Source of the DNA: Agromyces laixinhei
GTDB lineage: Bacteria > Actinomycetota > Actinomycetes > Actinomycetales > Microbacteriaceae
Length of the DNA stretch: 64,000 bases
Assembly: GCF_006337065.1 (NCBI RefSeq)
Contig: NZ_CP040872.1
Location: 1,550,001-1,614,000, forward strand
Direction of reading: 5' to 3'
The notes under the pieces were generated by a model that ran no database searches, was not told the DNA's origin, and was given only the letters and a program-made list of their open reading frames with translations. The position numbers and the translations under genes were made by a program. Of this stretch, positions 53,266 through 62,083 are shown piece by piece (the first letter of the stretch is position 1; each line of letters starts with the position of its first letter).

Positions 53266-54129
53266 TCAGCGGCTCGTTCGACGCACCGCCAACGTCGATC
53301 GGAGCCGCAGACCGGTCAGAAGCACGAGACGAACCGGCCAGTTGACCGCGCCGGGGTACTTCTTCTGGATGAAGCGTTCAGCACTTCGGTGATGGGCGCG
53401 AACCATCGCGGCCGACTCGCCGGCGGTGGAATGACCGCCGGTATGAGTGACTCGTGCTGCGGGCGTGAACCGGTTCCGCCAGCCTGCGCGGCCCAGGCGA
53501 TATCCGAGGTCGACGTCTTCGAAGTACATGAAGAAGCCTTCGTCGAAGCCGCCGATCATGTCGAATGCCGCGCGACGCACGAGGACGCAGGCACCGGACA
53601 GCCATCCGGCATCGCGCTCAGACGTGGTTGCGGCAGTGGCGTGATAGCGCCGGGTCCATGGGTTCGACGGCCAGACGCTCGAGAACACGGCATGCCCCGA
53701 ACCGACACGTACTCCGGGTATGACTCGGGCCGACGGGTAGACGCTGCCGTCGTCGTTGAGCGTGAGAGGACCGACTGCGCCGATGTCGTCGGCCGCCCTT
53801 CCGACCTCGATCATCCGATCGATCGCACCGGCGTGGAACACGACATCGGGGTTCGTGATCATCACCCACTCGATCTCGGGCGGCAGACCGCGGACGGCCT
53901 CGTTGATGGCACCACCGTACCCGAGATTCGACGTCATCGGCACGTAGCGCGCTCCGGCAGCCGTGACGACCTGCTTCGTATGACCTGCTGCAGGAAGATT
54001 GTCTGCAACGACGACGAGTGGAGCGACGGATGCCGCGCTCGGCAGGCTTCGCAGCATCGACTCGAGCTCCGCCTCCGAGCGGTAGCTCACCGACACCACA
54101 GCGATCGTCGACGACGATGTCGCACTCAT
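53266..54129 (-). CDS. Glycosyltransferase family 2, WbbL-like rhamnosyltransferase
   Basis: 287-residue GT-A enzyme. VVSVSYRSEAELESMLRSLP, TSNLGYGGAINEAVRGL, the metal site NPDVVF, GWLSGACVLVRRAAFDMIGG and FFMYFEDVDLGYRLGRAGWR fit the WbbL family. Mycobacterial WbbL links rhamnose to GlcNAc-PP-decaprenol. The ATG at 54129 overlaps the stop of the exporter ATPase gene, so it is co-translated with the Wzm/Wzt genes. Confidence 0.92.
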   Translation of the reverse strand: MSATSSSTIAVVSVSYRSEAELESMLRSLPSAASVAPLVVVADNLPAAGHTKQVVTAAGARYVPMTSNLGYGGAINEAVRGLPPEIEWVMITNPDVVFHAGAIDRMIEVGRAADDIGAVGPLTLNDDGSVYPSARVIPGVRVGSGHAVFSSVWPSNPWTRRYHATAATTSERDAGWLSGACVLVRRAAFDMIGGFDEGFFMYFEDVDLGYRLGRAGWRNRFTPAARVTHTGGHSTAGESAAMVRAHHRSAERFIQKKYPGAVNWPVRLVLLTGLRLRSTLAVRRTSR

Positions 54130-55325
54130 GTGGCTATCGGCGTCACACTCGCGGCCGCCTCGAACTGCACGACGCCTGCGCCGAACGGGTCGTCGGCGAA
54201 ATCGAGCTGGCCTGCCGATTCGAGCAGTGCGAGCGGTTCCCCGAGGCCGTCGGTCGCGCCGGCGCTCAGAACCAGTCGACTGATGCCGAAATTGGTGTGG
54301 GGAATCGAGAACTGCACGTCGTAGCGGCCAGGCTCGGTCGGAAGCTCGATCCCGAACCCCTCGGTGTTGAGCCGGTAGATCGCCTGTCCGAGGGTCGATT
54401 GCAGGGTGAAGCCGGTGATCCACTCGGTCGGCTGGAGCACCTCGGCGTGAATCGTCACGACGAGCCCGGTGCCGCGCTCGATGGGGCCGGCGGGCAAGGG
54501 GTCGCCGGCACTGTCGGTGATGGACACCGAGGCGATCTCCACTATCGGGCGCTGTGGTTCGCCGGAGTCGTTCTCGTGGCTCGCGAGCCGATCCCGCTCG
54601 TACCCGTCGCGAAGTACGCGGACGCCTTCGCCGACATCACCGTCGTGCACCACCTGACCGCCGTCGAGCACGACAGCACGCGTGCAGACGTCGGCGACCT
54701 GCTCCGAGGAGTGGCTCACGAGCACGATCGTGCGACCCTCCTGCTGGAACTGACGGATCTTGTTCATGCACTTCAACTGGAACGGTTCGTCCCCGACCGC
54801 CAGTACCTCGTCGACGAGGAGGAGGTCGGGATCGGAGTGCACGGCGACAGCGAACGCCAGACGCACATACATGCCCGACGAATAGAACTTGACCTGCGAG
54901 TCGATGAAATCGCCGATTCCCGAGAACTCGACGATCTCGTCGAAGACGGCGTCGGTGTCTGCGGTCGACATGCCGAGGAGCGCCGCGTTGAGGTACACGT
55001 TGTCTCTTCCCGACAGATCCGGGTGAAAGCCGGCGCCGAGTTCGAGGAGAGCGGCGACTCGGCCGCGGCGGAACACAGCTCCCTCGCTCGCCTCGATGAT
55101 GCCGCCGATCACCTTCAGGAGCGTGCTCTTTCCGGAGCCGTTGTGGCCGATGAGGCCGACGGTCTCGCCGAGTCCGATCTCGACATTCACATCTTGGAGG
55201 GCGAAGAACTCGGAACGAGATCTGGACCGAGACTTCCAGTAGAGGACGCGATCTTTCAACGACTTGTCCTTGTGGAGGACGAATCGCTTCGAGACGCGTT
55301 CGACGCGGACGAGTGGCTCTGCCAT
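54126..55325 (-). CDS. Polysaccharide ABC exporter ATPase with C-terminal cargo-binding domain (Wzt-type)
   Basis: ATPase of the exporter for lipid-linked polysaccharide. The 399 residues comprise an ATPase domain (1-245) with GLIGHNGSGKSTLLKVIGG, KFYSSGMYVRLAFAVAV (signature) and LLLVDEVLAVGD, then a beta-rich domain (about 260-399; PIVEIASVSITDSAG, GFTLQSTLGQAIYRLNTEG) like the carbohydrate-binding domain of Wzt from O9a-type systems. In those systems that domain recognises a modified non-reducing end, which would fit a terminal methyl or amino sugar made in this locus. The ATG at 55325 lies 11 bases after the permease stop. Confidence 0.93.
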   Translation of the reverse strand: MAEPLVRVERVSKRFVLHKDKSLKDRVLYWKSRSRSRSEFFALQDVNVEIGLGETVGLIGHNGSGKSTLLKVIGGIIEASEGAVFRRGRVAALLELGAGFHPDLSGRDNVYLNAALLGMSTADTDAVFDEIVEFSGIGDFIDSQVKFYSSGMYVRLAFAVAVHSDPDLLLVDEVLAVGDEPFQLKCMNKIRQFQQEGRTIVLVSHSSEQVADVCTRAVVLDGGQVVHDGDVGEGVRVLRDGYERDRLASHENDSGEPQRPIVEIASVSITDSAGDPLPAGPIERGTGLVVTIHAEVLQPTEWITGFTLQSTLGQAIYRLNTEGFGIELPTEPGRYDVQFSIPHTNFGISRLVLSAGATDGLGEPLALLESAGQLDFADDPFGAGVVQFEAAASVTPIAT

Positions 55326-55336
55326 GGACGTGATGC

Positions 55337-56251
55337 TCACAGTTCCTGCGCGAAGTTGCTTTGAAGACGGGAGAAGATGCGCTGCCCGATGACCAGCAGT
55401 ATTCCGCAGATGACGATCGCGACGAGCATGCGCAGCCAGAGGAGATCGGGCCAGAACTGCGTCGGGTCCGCGCTGCCCGAGATCCACATGGCCTTCTGCA
55501 TGCCGAGTACTCCGAGCGTGACCGGGTTGGCGAGGTAGATCTCCTCGAGCACCGTTCCGCCGATCGCCGAATGCACGAAACTCATCGAGTACACGATCGG
55601 AGACGCCCAGAAGAGCACCAGGAGCAGGATCTCGATGAGGTGCTGGATATCCCGGAGGTACACGTTCAAGGCGGAGAGCACGAGCGCGAGTGCGGTGGCG
55701 AAGAGGAAGATGAGCGCCACGCTGAGCGGCAGGTAGAGGAGATCCGCGTGCAGTGGCGCCTGGCCGAGCACGACGGTCGCGATCACGAGGATTGCGAATT
55801 GGACGACGAAGTTGAAGCCTGCGGCGCCGACGGCGGCCAACGGGAAGATCTCTCGCGGTACGTAGACCTTCTTGACCAGTCCCGAATTGCTCACGATGGA
55901 GTTGGTGCCTGCTGTGAGGATCTCGCTGTAGAGGCTCCACGCGGTCAGTCCGGTGAACACGAAGATCGCGAAATCCGGAATCGAACGTGCAGCACCCAGG
56001 AACTGCCCGATCGCCACGTAGTAGATGAGGAGCTGTGCAAGTGGCCGCATCAGGGACCACACGATGCCGAGGCTGCTGTTCTTGTACTTCGCCCGCACCT
56101 CGCGATCGACGAGTCGACCCAGCAGTTCCCGGTGCTCGAAGACCTCGGTCAGCGATTGCCAGGTGCCACGCCCGAGCGAGGGGTTGCGGCCGATGCGCCT
56201 CAGCGGTTCGTCAACCACCCGGGTGCCGGAGGCTCCGCTGGGTTCAGGCAT
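55337..56251 (-). CDS. Polysaccharide ABC exporter permease (Wzm-type, ABC-2)
   Basis: Membrane channel of the exporter, 304 residues with six hydrophobic segments after an N-terminal cytoplasmic stretch. LVDREVRAKYKNSSLGIVWS, LMRPLAQLLIYYVAIGQFLG, SGLVKKVYVPREIFPLAAVG and LNVYLRDIQHLIEILLLVLF are hallmark ABC-2 polysaccharide permease features. Start is the ATG at 56251. First gene of the minus-strand run permease-ATPase-WbbL. Divergent from the LGFP protein gene across 174 bases. Confidence 0.93.
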   Translation of the reverse strand: MPEPSGASGTRVVDEPLRRIGRNPSLGRGTWQSLTEVFEHRELLGRLVDREVRAKYKNSSLGIVWSLMRPLAQLLIYYVAIGQFLGAARSIPDFAIFVFTGLTAWSLYSEILTAGTNSIVSNSGLVKKVYVPREIFPLAAVGAAGFNFVVQFAILVIATVVLGQAPLHADLLYLPLSVALIFLFATALALVLSALNVYLRDIQHLIEILLLVLFWASPIVYSMSFVHSAIGGTVLEEIYLANPVTLGVLGMQKAMWISGSADPTQFWPDLLWLRMLVAIVICGILLVIGQRIFSRLQSNFAQEL

Positions 56252-56425
56252 ATATGTACTTCCAGTCTGTGGGGGTCCAGACGATCTTACCGACTGTCGA
56301 GCTCGAGTGCCCCCCACGATGCGGGGCCACGATCCGTGTCGGTTCGTTCGAGTTCGACAGGCATGGCATACCCTGAACGCGACCGCCCGGCATGTTCCGG
56401 GGCAGGGATCGACCGGGGGGTATCG

Positions 56426-58684
56426 ATGGTGCACGTCAGGCCACGGGGGCGCGTTCTCATCATCGTGTTGGCGCTCGTCGCTGCAGTGATCGCTCCGCTC
56501 GGAGGCGGTGCCGACAGGGCGGCAGCGGTCACCGCCGCCGATTGGGACCCGGGCAACATCATCAGCGACGCGAACTTCTACAACGGGTCGGCGATGTCGG
56601 AGGCCGAGATTCAGCAGTTCCTGGTGGGAATGGTCGGCTCCTGTCAGAACGCGAACTGCCTCGCGGCGTATCGAGCGGACACCCCCACCCGGACCTGGTC
56701 GTTCGGAACCTGTTCCACGTACCCCGGCGGTGCAGCCGAATCCGCTGCGCGGATCATCTTCAAGGTTCAGCAGGCGTGCAACCTCAGTGCCAAGGTCATT
56801 CTGGTCACACTGCAGAAGGAACAGGGTCTGCTGACTGATCGCGCTCCGAGCGACGGAGTGATGCGGAAGGCCATGGGGTACGGGTGCCCCGACACCGCGT
56901 CGTGCGACTCCACCTACTACGGGTTCTTCAATCAGGTCTTCGCCGCCGGCCGTCAGCTCACGTGGTACGGCAATCCTGCTGGATCCTTCACTTCGATCCG
57001 GGTCGGTTCGTACAACGCGATCCAGTACCATCCGAACTCCGGATGCGGCACCCGCGACGTGCTCGTTCGAAATCGTGCGACGGCGGCCCTGTACTACTAC
57101 ACGCCGTACACGCCGAACTCGGCCGCGCTCGCGAACCTCACCGGCACTGGCGATGGATGCTCCGCATACGGGAACCGTAATTTCTGGGTCTTCTACAACA
57201 ACTGGTTCGGACCGGCGTCGGGTCCCGACGGACGGGCGTTCATCGCTGCCGAGTACGGCGCACAGGGCGGCGTGACCGGTGCCCTCGGTCCGGCGATCTC
57301 CGATGTCATCACGATCCCCGAGAACGGCGGCGGACTCGGCCAGGCCTTCAGCGGAGGCTCGATCTACTGGAGCGCCGGCACCGGCGCGCTGACGGTCTAC
57401 GAGAGTCCGCTCCGCCAGGCCTACTTCCGACACGGTGGCGCTGCGGGCGCCGTCGGCTGGCCGGTGCTCAACCAGCAGTCGGTCGCCGCCAACGGCGGGG
57501 GCATCGCGCAACTCTTCACGGGGGGCTCCATCTTCTCGTCGGCGGCAGGCGGATTCGTGGTCTCGGGACAGTTGCGCAACGGTTACTTCTCCCAGAACGG
57601 GGCACTCGGTGCACTCGGCTGGCCGAAGGCCGACGCGGTCTGCGGCCTCGCCGGCGGCGCGTGCACGCAGGCATTCCAGGGCGGCACGGTCTACTCGACG
57701 TCAGGAGGGACCCACGCCTTGTTCGGATCGATCGACACGGCATATCGGGCGTCGGGCGGCGTCGATTCCGCGTGGGGCGTCCCCGACAGCGGAATGATCC
57801 GAATCGGCGACGGCTTCGGTGCGGCATTCAGGCAGGCGTCGGCCTATTCGCTCGGTAGCGGTCCGGCGTACGGGGTGGACGGTGCCATCCGCCAGCTCTA
57901 CTTCGAGCACGGTGGGGCGACCGGACGATTCGGATTCCCGACGTCCGAGAAGTCCTGCGACCTGCCCGGGGGAGAGTGCGGTCAAGCCTTCCAATACGGA
58001 TCGATCATCGCCTCCGCCGTTGGCGTCGCCAGGATCGCTTCGCCGGAGATCGAGGCCGCCCACGCCCGCAACGGTGGAACGTCCGGAGTCCTCGGAGCTG
58101 TTGCGAGCCAACTCACCTACTATCCGTACGGGGGTGGCGGGCTGGCTCAGGCATTCGCGGGCGGTTCCGTGTTCTTCAAGCCTGCGCACGGAGCCTTCGC
58201 CGTCACCGGCGAGTTCCGGGCAGACTACTTCGCGGGCGGCGGCGCGGCCGGCGCATACGGCTGGCCGCGCTCGGACGTCGTCTGCGGAACACCGGGAGGG
58301 TCGTGCGCCCAGACCTTCGAAGGTGCCACCGTCTACTGGACCGAGTCGACCGGGGCTCACGGTGTGAGCGGTGCGATGCTCAGTGCGTATGATGCGGCCG
58401 GGGGAGCGGGCGGGGGCTGGGGCTGGCCGGTGTCGTCGAGGCTGCAGGTCGGCGATCGAGGGGCGGGGCAGGTGTTCACGAACGGCTCCGGCTTCGCGCT
58501 CGACCAGGGCTCCGCCCACCTGGTCTCCGGCCCGATCCGCGACGCCTACTTCGGCACCGGCGGCGCCGTGGGAAGGTTCGGATTCCCGACCTCCGATGCG
58601 ACGTGCGACCAGGGCGCTTGCGTGCAGACCTTCGAGGGCGGTACCGCGCGATCGGATGCCTCCGGCGCGGTGACGCTGGGATGA
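56426..58684 (+). CDS. Secreted LGFP-repeat protein with conserved N-terminal hydrolase-like domain
   Basis: 752 residues with a signal peptide (1-34, ending RAAA). Residues 38-265 form a Cys-containing domain seen in actinobacterial surface proteins: ISDANFYNGSAMSEAEIQQF, ILVTLQKEQGLLTDRAPS with Glu132, and GYGCPDTASCDSTYYGFFNQ. Its helix with a single conserved Glu recalls lysozyme-like muralytic enzymes, an inference only. From residue 270 onward come about nine LGFP-type repeats of roughly 53 residues (GWPxSD, AFxGGxxY, TGAHxVxG), which bind cell-wall arabinogalactan or related polymers in other proteins. ATG 56426 is preferred because the signal peptide starts there and a GGGGGG tract precedes it. 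Confidence 0.86.
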   Translation: MVHVRPRGRVLIIVLALVAAVIAPLGGGADRAAAVTAADWDPGNIISDANFYNGSAMSEAEIQQFLVGMVGSCQNANCLAAYRADTPTRTWSFGTCSTYPGGAAESAARIIFKVQQACNLSAKVILVTLQKEQGLLTDRAPSDGVMRKAMGYGCPDTASCDSTYYGFFNQVFAAGRQLTWYGNPAGSFTSIRVGSYNAIQYHPNSGCGTRDVLVRNRATAALYYYTPYTPNSAALANLTGTGDGCSAYGNRNFWVFYNNWFGPASGPDGRAFIAAEYGAQGGVTGALGPAISDVITIPENGGGLGQAFSGGSIYWSAGTGALTVYESPLRQAYFRHGGAAGAVGWPVLNQQSVAANGGGIAQLFTGGSIFSSAAGGFVVSGQLRNGYFSQNGALGALGWPKADAVCGLAGGACTQAFQGGTVYSTSGGTHALFGSIDTAYRASGGVDSAWGVPDSGMIRIGDGFGAAFRQASAYSLGSGPAYGVDGAIRQLYFEHGGATGRFGFPTSEKSCDLPGGECGQAFQYGSIIASAVGVARIASPEIEAAHARNGGTSGVLGAVASQLTYYPYGGGGLAQAFAGGSVFFKPAHGAFAVTGEFRADYFAGGGAAGAYGWPRSDVVCGTPGGSCAQTFEGATVYWTESTGAHGVSGAMLSAYDAAGGAGGGWGWPVSSRLQVGDRGAGQVFTNGSGFALDQGSAHLVSGPIRDAYFGTGGAVGRFGFPTSDATCDQGACVQTFEGGTARSDASGAVTLG

Positions 58685-58766
58685 ATCCGCCGTTCACCGT
58701 GCCCTTGCTAGGCTGGCTCGGTCGCGCCGACGGTGCGTCCGAGCCGTCACCGACATCATAGGCACC

Positions 58767-59975
58767 ATGAGAATCGCAGTCGTCAACAACTTCTTCCCGC
58801 CGCGACCCGGCGGCTCCGCCCACCTCTCGGATCACCTCGCGGCCCAGTACGCCGCAGCGGGCCATGAAGTGCTCGTTCTCACCGCTGCGTACAAGGATGC
58901 ACCGGCCGAGGAAGCGCGCGACGGGTTTCGTATCGTTCGGATCCCCGCGTGGACGCTCCCGCAGACGCGGTTCGCCGGAAACTTCGACATCGGGTTCACG
59001 ATCTCGCCGCGCGCGAAGCGCCGGGTGTTCGACCTGCTCGACGACTTCGCCCCCGATGTGGTGCATCAGCACGGCCAGTTCTTCGACCTCACCTGGCTGT
59101 CGGGATGGTGGGCGAGGCGCCGGAGGGTCCCCACTCTTCTCAGCATCCACACCAGGCTGGAGAGCCCGCTCAGCAAGTTCAATTCATTCGTCTACGCCAC
59201 AGCGGACCGCCTGCTCGTGGCACCACTCATGCGTGTCCACCGACCTCGACTCGTCGTCATGGACATCCTGATGGAGCGATACATCGACCGCCGCTATCGC
59301 CGTTCGCACGGCGGAAAGGTCGCGATTCCGGTCGGAATCGACCCCACGGTGATGCGAGGCGGCGATGCCGCCGCCGCCCACGAACGGCTGGGCTTCGACG
59401 ATCGACCGATCGTACTCTCGATCGGGCACGTCATTCCGCAACGAAGCCGAATCGCGCTCGCCGAGGCCCTGCCGACCGTGCTCGATCGATTCCCCGAGAC
59501 GATGGTGGTCGTGATCGGGGGCCTGTACCACGACGAGTTCCTCCAGGTGGCGCGACGGCTCGGTGTGGACCACGCCATCCGTGCGCTCGGCGCCATGCCG
59601 CAGCGCGACATCCCCGACTTCCTCGCGGCGGCCGATGTGGAGGTTCACGAGCTGGAGGGCATCGGCTTCGGAACCGCGAGCCTCGAGGCGCTGGCCGCCG
59701 GTGTGCCCGTCATCGCGTGCATCGAGCCCGACAACTTCCTGTCGATTCGGGTCGAAGACGGACGAGAGCTGTTCATCACCGCTCCCGTGAGCGCCGAAGA
59801 CCCGAAAGCCGACCCCGCCGCGCTGGCATCGACGCTCATCAGGATTCTCGAGGATCCGGAACGGACACGCCGACAGGTCGGCGACAACGCCATGCGACTC
59901 ATCGACGAGAACTTCACCATCGCACGGGTGGCGGAGCAGCATCTCGAGGTCCTCGCCGGGATGGTGCGTTCCTAG
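58767..59975 (+). CDS. Glycosyltransferase family 4 (GT-B)
   Basis: 402 residues. N-terminal acceptor domain RIAVVNNFFPPRPGGSAHLS and DVVHQHGQFFDLTWLSGWWA; C-terminal donor domain VLSIGHVIPQRSRIALAEAL and the family E-rich loop VHELEGIGFGTASLEALAAG. The short gap before it (58685-58766) holds TAGGCT at 58708, a possible -10. Sugar specificity is unknown. Follows the LGFP gene on the same strand. Confidence 0.9.
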   Translation: MRIAVVNNFFPPRPGGSAHLSDHLAAQYAAAGHEVLVLTAAYKDAPAEEARDGFRIVRIPAWTLPQTRFAGNFDIGFTISPRAKRRVFDLLDDFAPDVVHQHGQFFDLTWLSGWWARRRRVPTLLSIHTRLESPLSKFNSFVYATADRLLVAPLMRVHRPRLVVMDILMERYIDRRYRRSHGGKVAIPVGIDPTVMRGGDAAAAHERLGFDDRPIVLSIGHVIPQRSRIALAEALPTVLDRFPETMVVVIGGLYHDEFLQVARRLGVDHAIRALGAMPQRDIPDFLAAADVEVHELEGIGFGTASLEALAAGVPVIACIEPDNFLSIRVEDGRELFITAPVSAEDPKADPAALASTLIRILEDPERTRRQVGDNAMRLIDENFTIARVAEQHLEVLAGMVRS

Positions 59976-60015
59976 CGTTCGCCCCTCCCGGAGTACTCGC
60001 CCAGTGTCGACAAGC

Positions 60016-60021
60016 TAGGAT
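60016..60021 (+). promoter_or_regulatory. Likely -10 box (TAGGAT) of the large membrane-protein gene, leaderless
   Basis: TAGGAT is followed by 8 bases and the GTG at 60030. Confidence 0.5.
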
Positions 60022-60029
60022 CCAACGAC

Positions 60030-62057
60030 GTGACCGAATCGCCCCGCCAGCGCGCAACCGTTCGAGAGCGCTTCGACGCGTTCGTGCAGCCGACGCTGAA
60101 CGGACTGCCGAATCGGCGGGTCGTGTTGGTGCCGCTCGGGGTGCTGCTCGGCCTGCTCATCGTGCTCGTCGGGCTCGGGATCACCGGCTCGTCGACGGGG
60201 TACCTCAACCAGTTCGTGAGCACAGCGCCCGATGATCGGGCGATCGTGGGGAGCCCACAGAGCATTCGCAGTGACGAGTGGTTCGTGCAGTCCACGTGGG
60301 CCGTGTCGCAAGAGGAGCAGGGCCTCCCGGTACGCAATGAATCGTTCCCCGGCGGCATGGACGCGACGGTGCAGCACGATCTCCCGGCGCTGGACTGGTC
60401 TCTTGTGCTCAGACCCCACCTCTGGGGTTTCCTCTTCCTGCCCCTCGACAATGCCATGGCGCTCAAATGGTGGTTGCCCGGGTTCAGCCTGATCGCAGCC
60501 GTCTATCTCTTCTCGGTCACGATGCTTCCCCGACGACCCGTGACCTCGACGTTCCTCGCCCTCGGCTTCTTCTTCGCCCCGTTCTTCCAGTGGTGGTATC
60601 TCACGATCACCCTGTTTCCGCCGGCCTGGGCGCTCCTGCTCATGTCCACCGTCGTCTGGCTCGTGAGGGGGGCGAGTCGTACGGGACAGATCACGATGGT
60701 GGCCTTGACCGCATACGGTGCGGCGGCGGTCGGCACCACGATCTACGCACCGTTCATCATCGCCGCGACCTGGCCGGCGCTCGCGTTCGTGCTCGGATTC
60801 GTGTTCACGCGAGATTCCATGCCCGGTGCGAGTCTGCGCGATCGGCTCTGGCGACTGAGGTGGCTCGCGGTCGCGGCGGTCGCGGCGGTCGCCGTGCTCG
60901 GCGTCTGGCTCGCGACCCGCTGGGAGACGATCGAGAGCTTCACGTCCACGGTGTATCCCGGCGAACGGCTCCAGCCGGTCGGCGATTCCTCCCTGACCGA
61001 CTTCCACTCCCTGATGGCGGGTGTCTTCTCGCGTGGCCTGGAGGGTCAGAACGGGGTCCCGCTCGGTGGGAACGCATCGGAAGCATCGACGTTCCTGCTG
61101 CCCGGCCTGTTCCTCGTCGTGCCGTTCATCTGGTTGATCGTCAGGCGGCTCCGCGCGAAGAACGGCGTCGACTGGTTGGCCGTCGCGCTGCTCGGCGTGG
61201 GGGTGCTCTTCGCGGCATACATGTTCGTCCCAGGCTGGGACGCACTCTCCCACCTGCTGCTGCTCGATCGCACGACACCCGGCCGATTGCGCATGGGGTT
61301 CGGCATCCTCTCACTGGTGATGATGGTGGTGGTTGCCGCACGAATCGACGAGCTCAAGAAGTTCGATCGAGGAAGGATCGTGCCCATCTGGGTGCCGATC
61401 GGCGCCACCGCTCTCGCGTTCGGATCCACGGCGCTGGTCGCGGCATGGCTGTACTCCGTCGGTTCCCCGCTCGTGACGATCTGGACCTGGGTACCCGTGT
61501 TCCTGCTCGTCCTCGCCTGTGTCGCCGCATTCTCGATCGGCCGGCCGCTCGCGGGCGCCACCGCATTCCTCGTCGCTTCGGTCTTCTGCGGCGCCACCGT
61601 CAACCCCATCTATCGCGGGGTCTACGACCTGAACGAGACCGACCTCGTCGCGGCGATGGAGCGGATCGACCGCGGCGGCGAAGCCACATGGGTCGGCATC
61701 GGGGAGACTCCGATTCCGACGGTCGCCCTCGTCGAGAGCGGACTCCACTCGTACAACGGCTTCCAGAGTTCGCCGTCCGATGAGATGTGGGAGCAGATCG
61801 ATCCCGACGGTGACGTCGAGTACGTGTGGAACCGCTTGGCGAACGTGTCCTGGAGCGCAGGAACGGGCGCGCCCAGTCCCACCAACCCTGCGCCGGACCA
61901 GATCCATATGACGTTCGACTCGTGCGATGCCTTCGCTCAAGAGAATGTCGACCTCGTGCTGAGCGAGTCCCCCCTGCAGCAGGACTGCGTCCAGCTCGTC
62001 GAGACCGTGCGCGAGGGGCCGAGCACGTACCGGATCTACGAGGTCCTCCCGAACTGA
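60030..62057 (+). CDS. Large polytopic membrane protein (DUF7657/YfhO-like), putative GT-C enzyme
   Basis: 675 residues with about 12-14 hydrophobic segments (first at residues 32-52) and a C-terminal soluble domain of about 130 residues after the last helix (PIYRGVYDLNETDLVAAMER and on). An extracellular loop near residues 65-115 has SIRSDEWFVQSTWAVSQEEQ, with an Asp-Glu pair placed where GT-C enzymes have their catalytic acid. Such proteins are often found in actinobacterial polysaccharide loci, but activity is unproven. The GTG start follows a -10-like TAGGAT by 8 bases. A flippase or polymerase role is the alternative. Confidence 0.8.
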   Translation: MTESPRQRATVRERFDAFVQPTLNGLPNRRVVLVPLGVLLGLLIVLVGLGITGSSTGYLNQFVSTAPDDRAIVGSPQSIRSDEWFVQSTWAVSQEEQGLPVRNESFPGGMDATVQHDLPALDWSLVLRPHLWGFLFLPLDNAMALKWWLPGFSLIAAVYLFSVTMLPRRPVTSTFLALGFFFAPFFQWWYLTITLFPPAWALLLMSTVVWLVRGASRTGQITMVALTAYGAAAVGTTIYAPFIIAATWPALAFVLGFVFTRDSMPGASLRDRLWRLRWLAVAAVAAVAVLGVWLATRWETIESFTSTVYPGERLQPVGDSSLTDFHSLMAGVFSRGLEGQNGVPLGGNASEASTFLLPGLFLVVPFIWLIVRRLRAKNGVDWLAVALLGVGVLFAAYMFVPGWDALSHLLLLDRTTPGRLRMGFGILSLVMMVVVAARIDELKKFDRGRIVPIWVPIGATALAFGSTALVAAWLYSVGSPLVTIWTWVPVFLLVLACVAAFSIGRPLAGATAFLVASVFCGATVNPIYRGVYDLNETDLVAAMERIDRGGEATWVGIGETPIPTVALVESGLHSYNGFQSSPSDEMWEQIDPDGDVEYVWNRLANVSWSAGTGAPSPTNPAPDQIHMTFDSCDAFAQENVDLVLSESPLQQDCVQLVETVREGPSTYRIYEVLPN

Positions 62058-62083
62058 GCCCGGGGCGTTCCGGTCCGGCGTCG

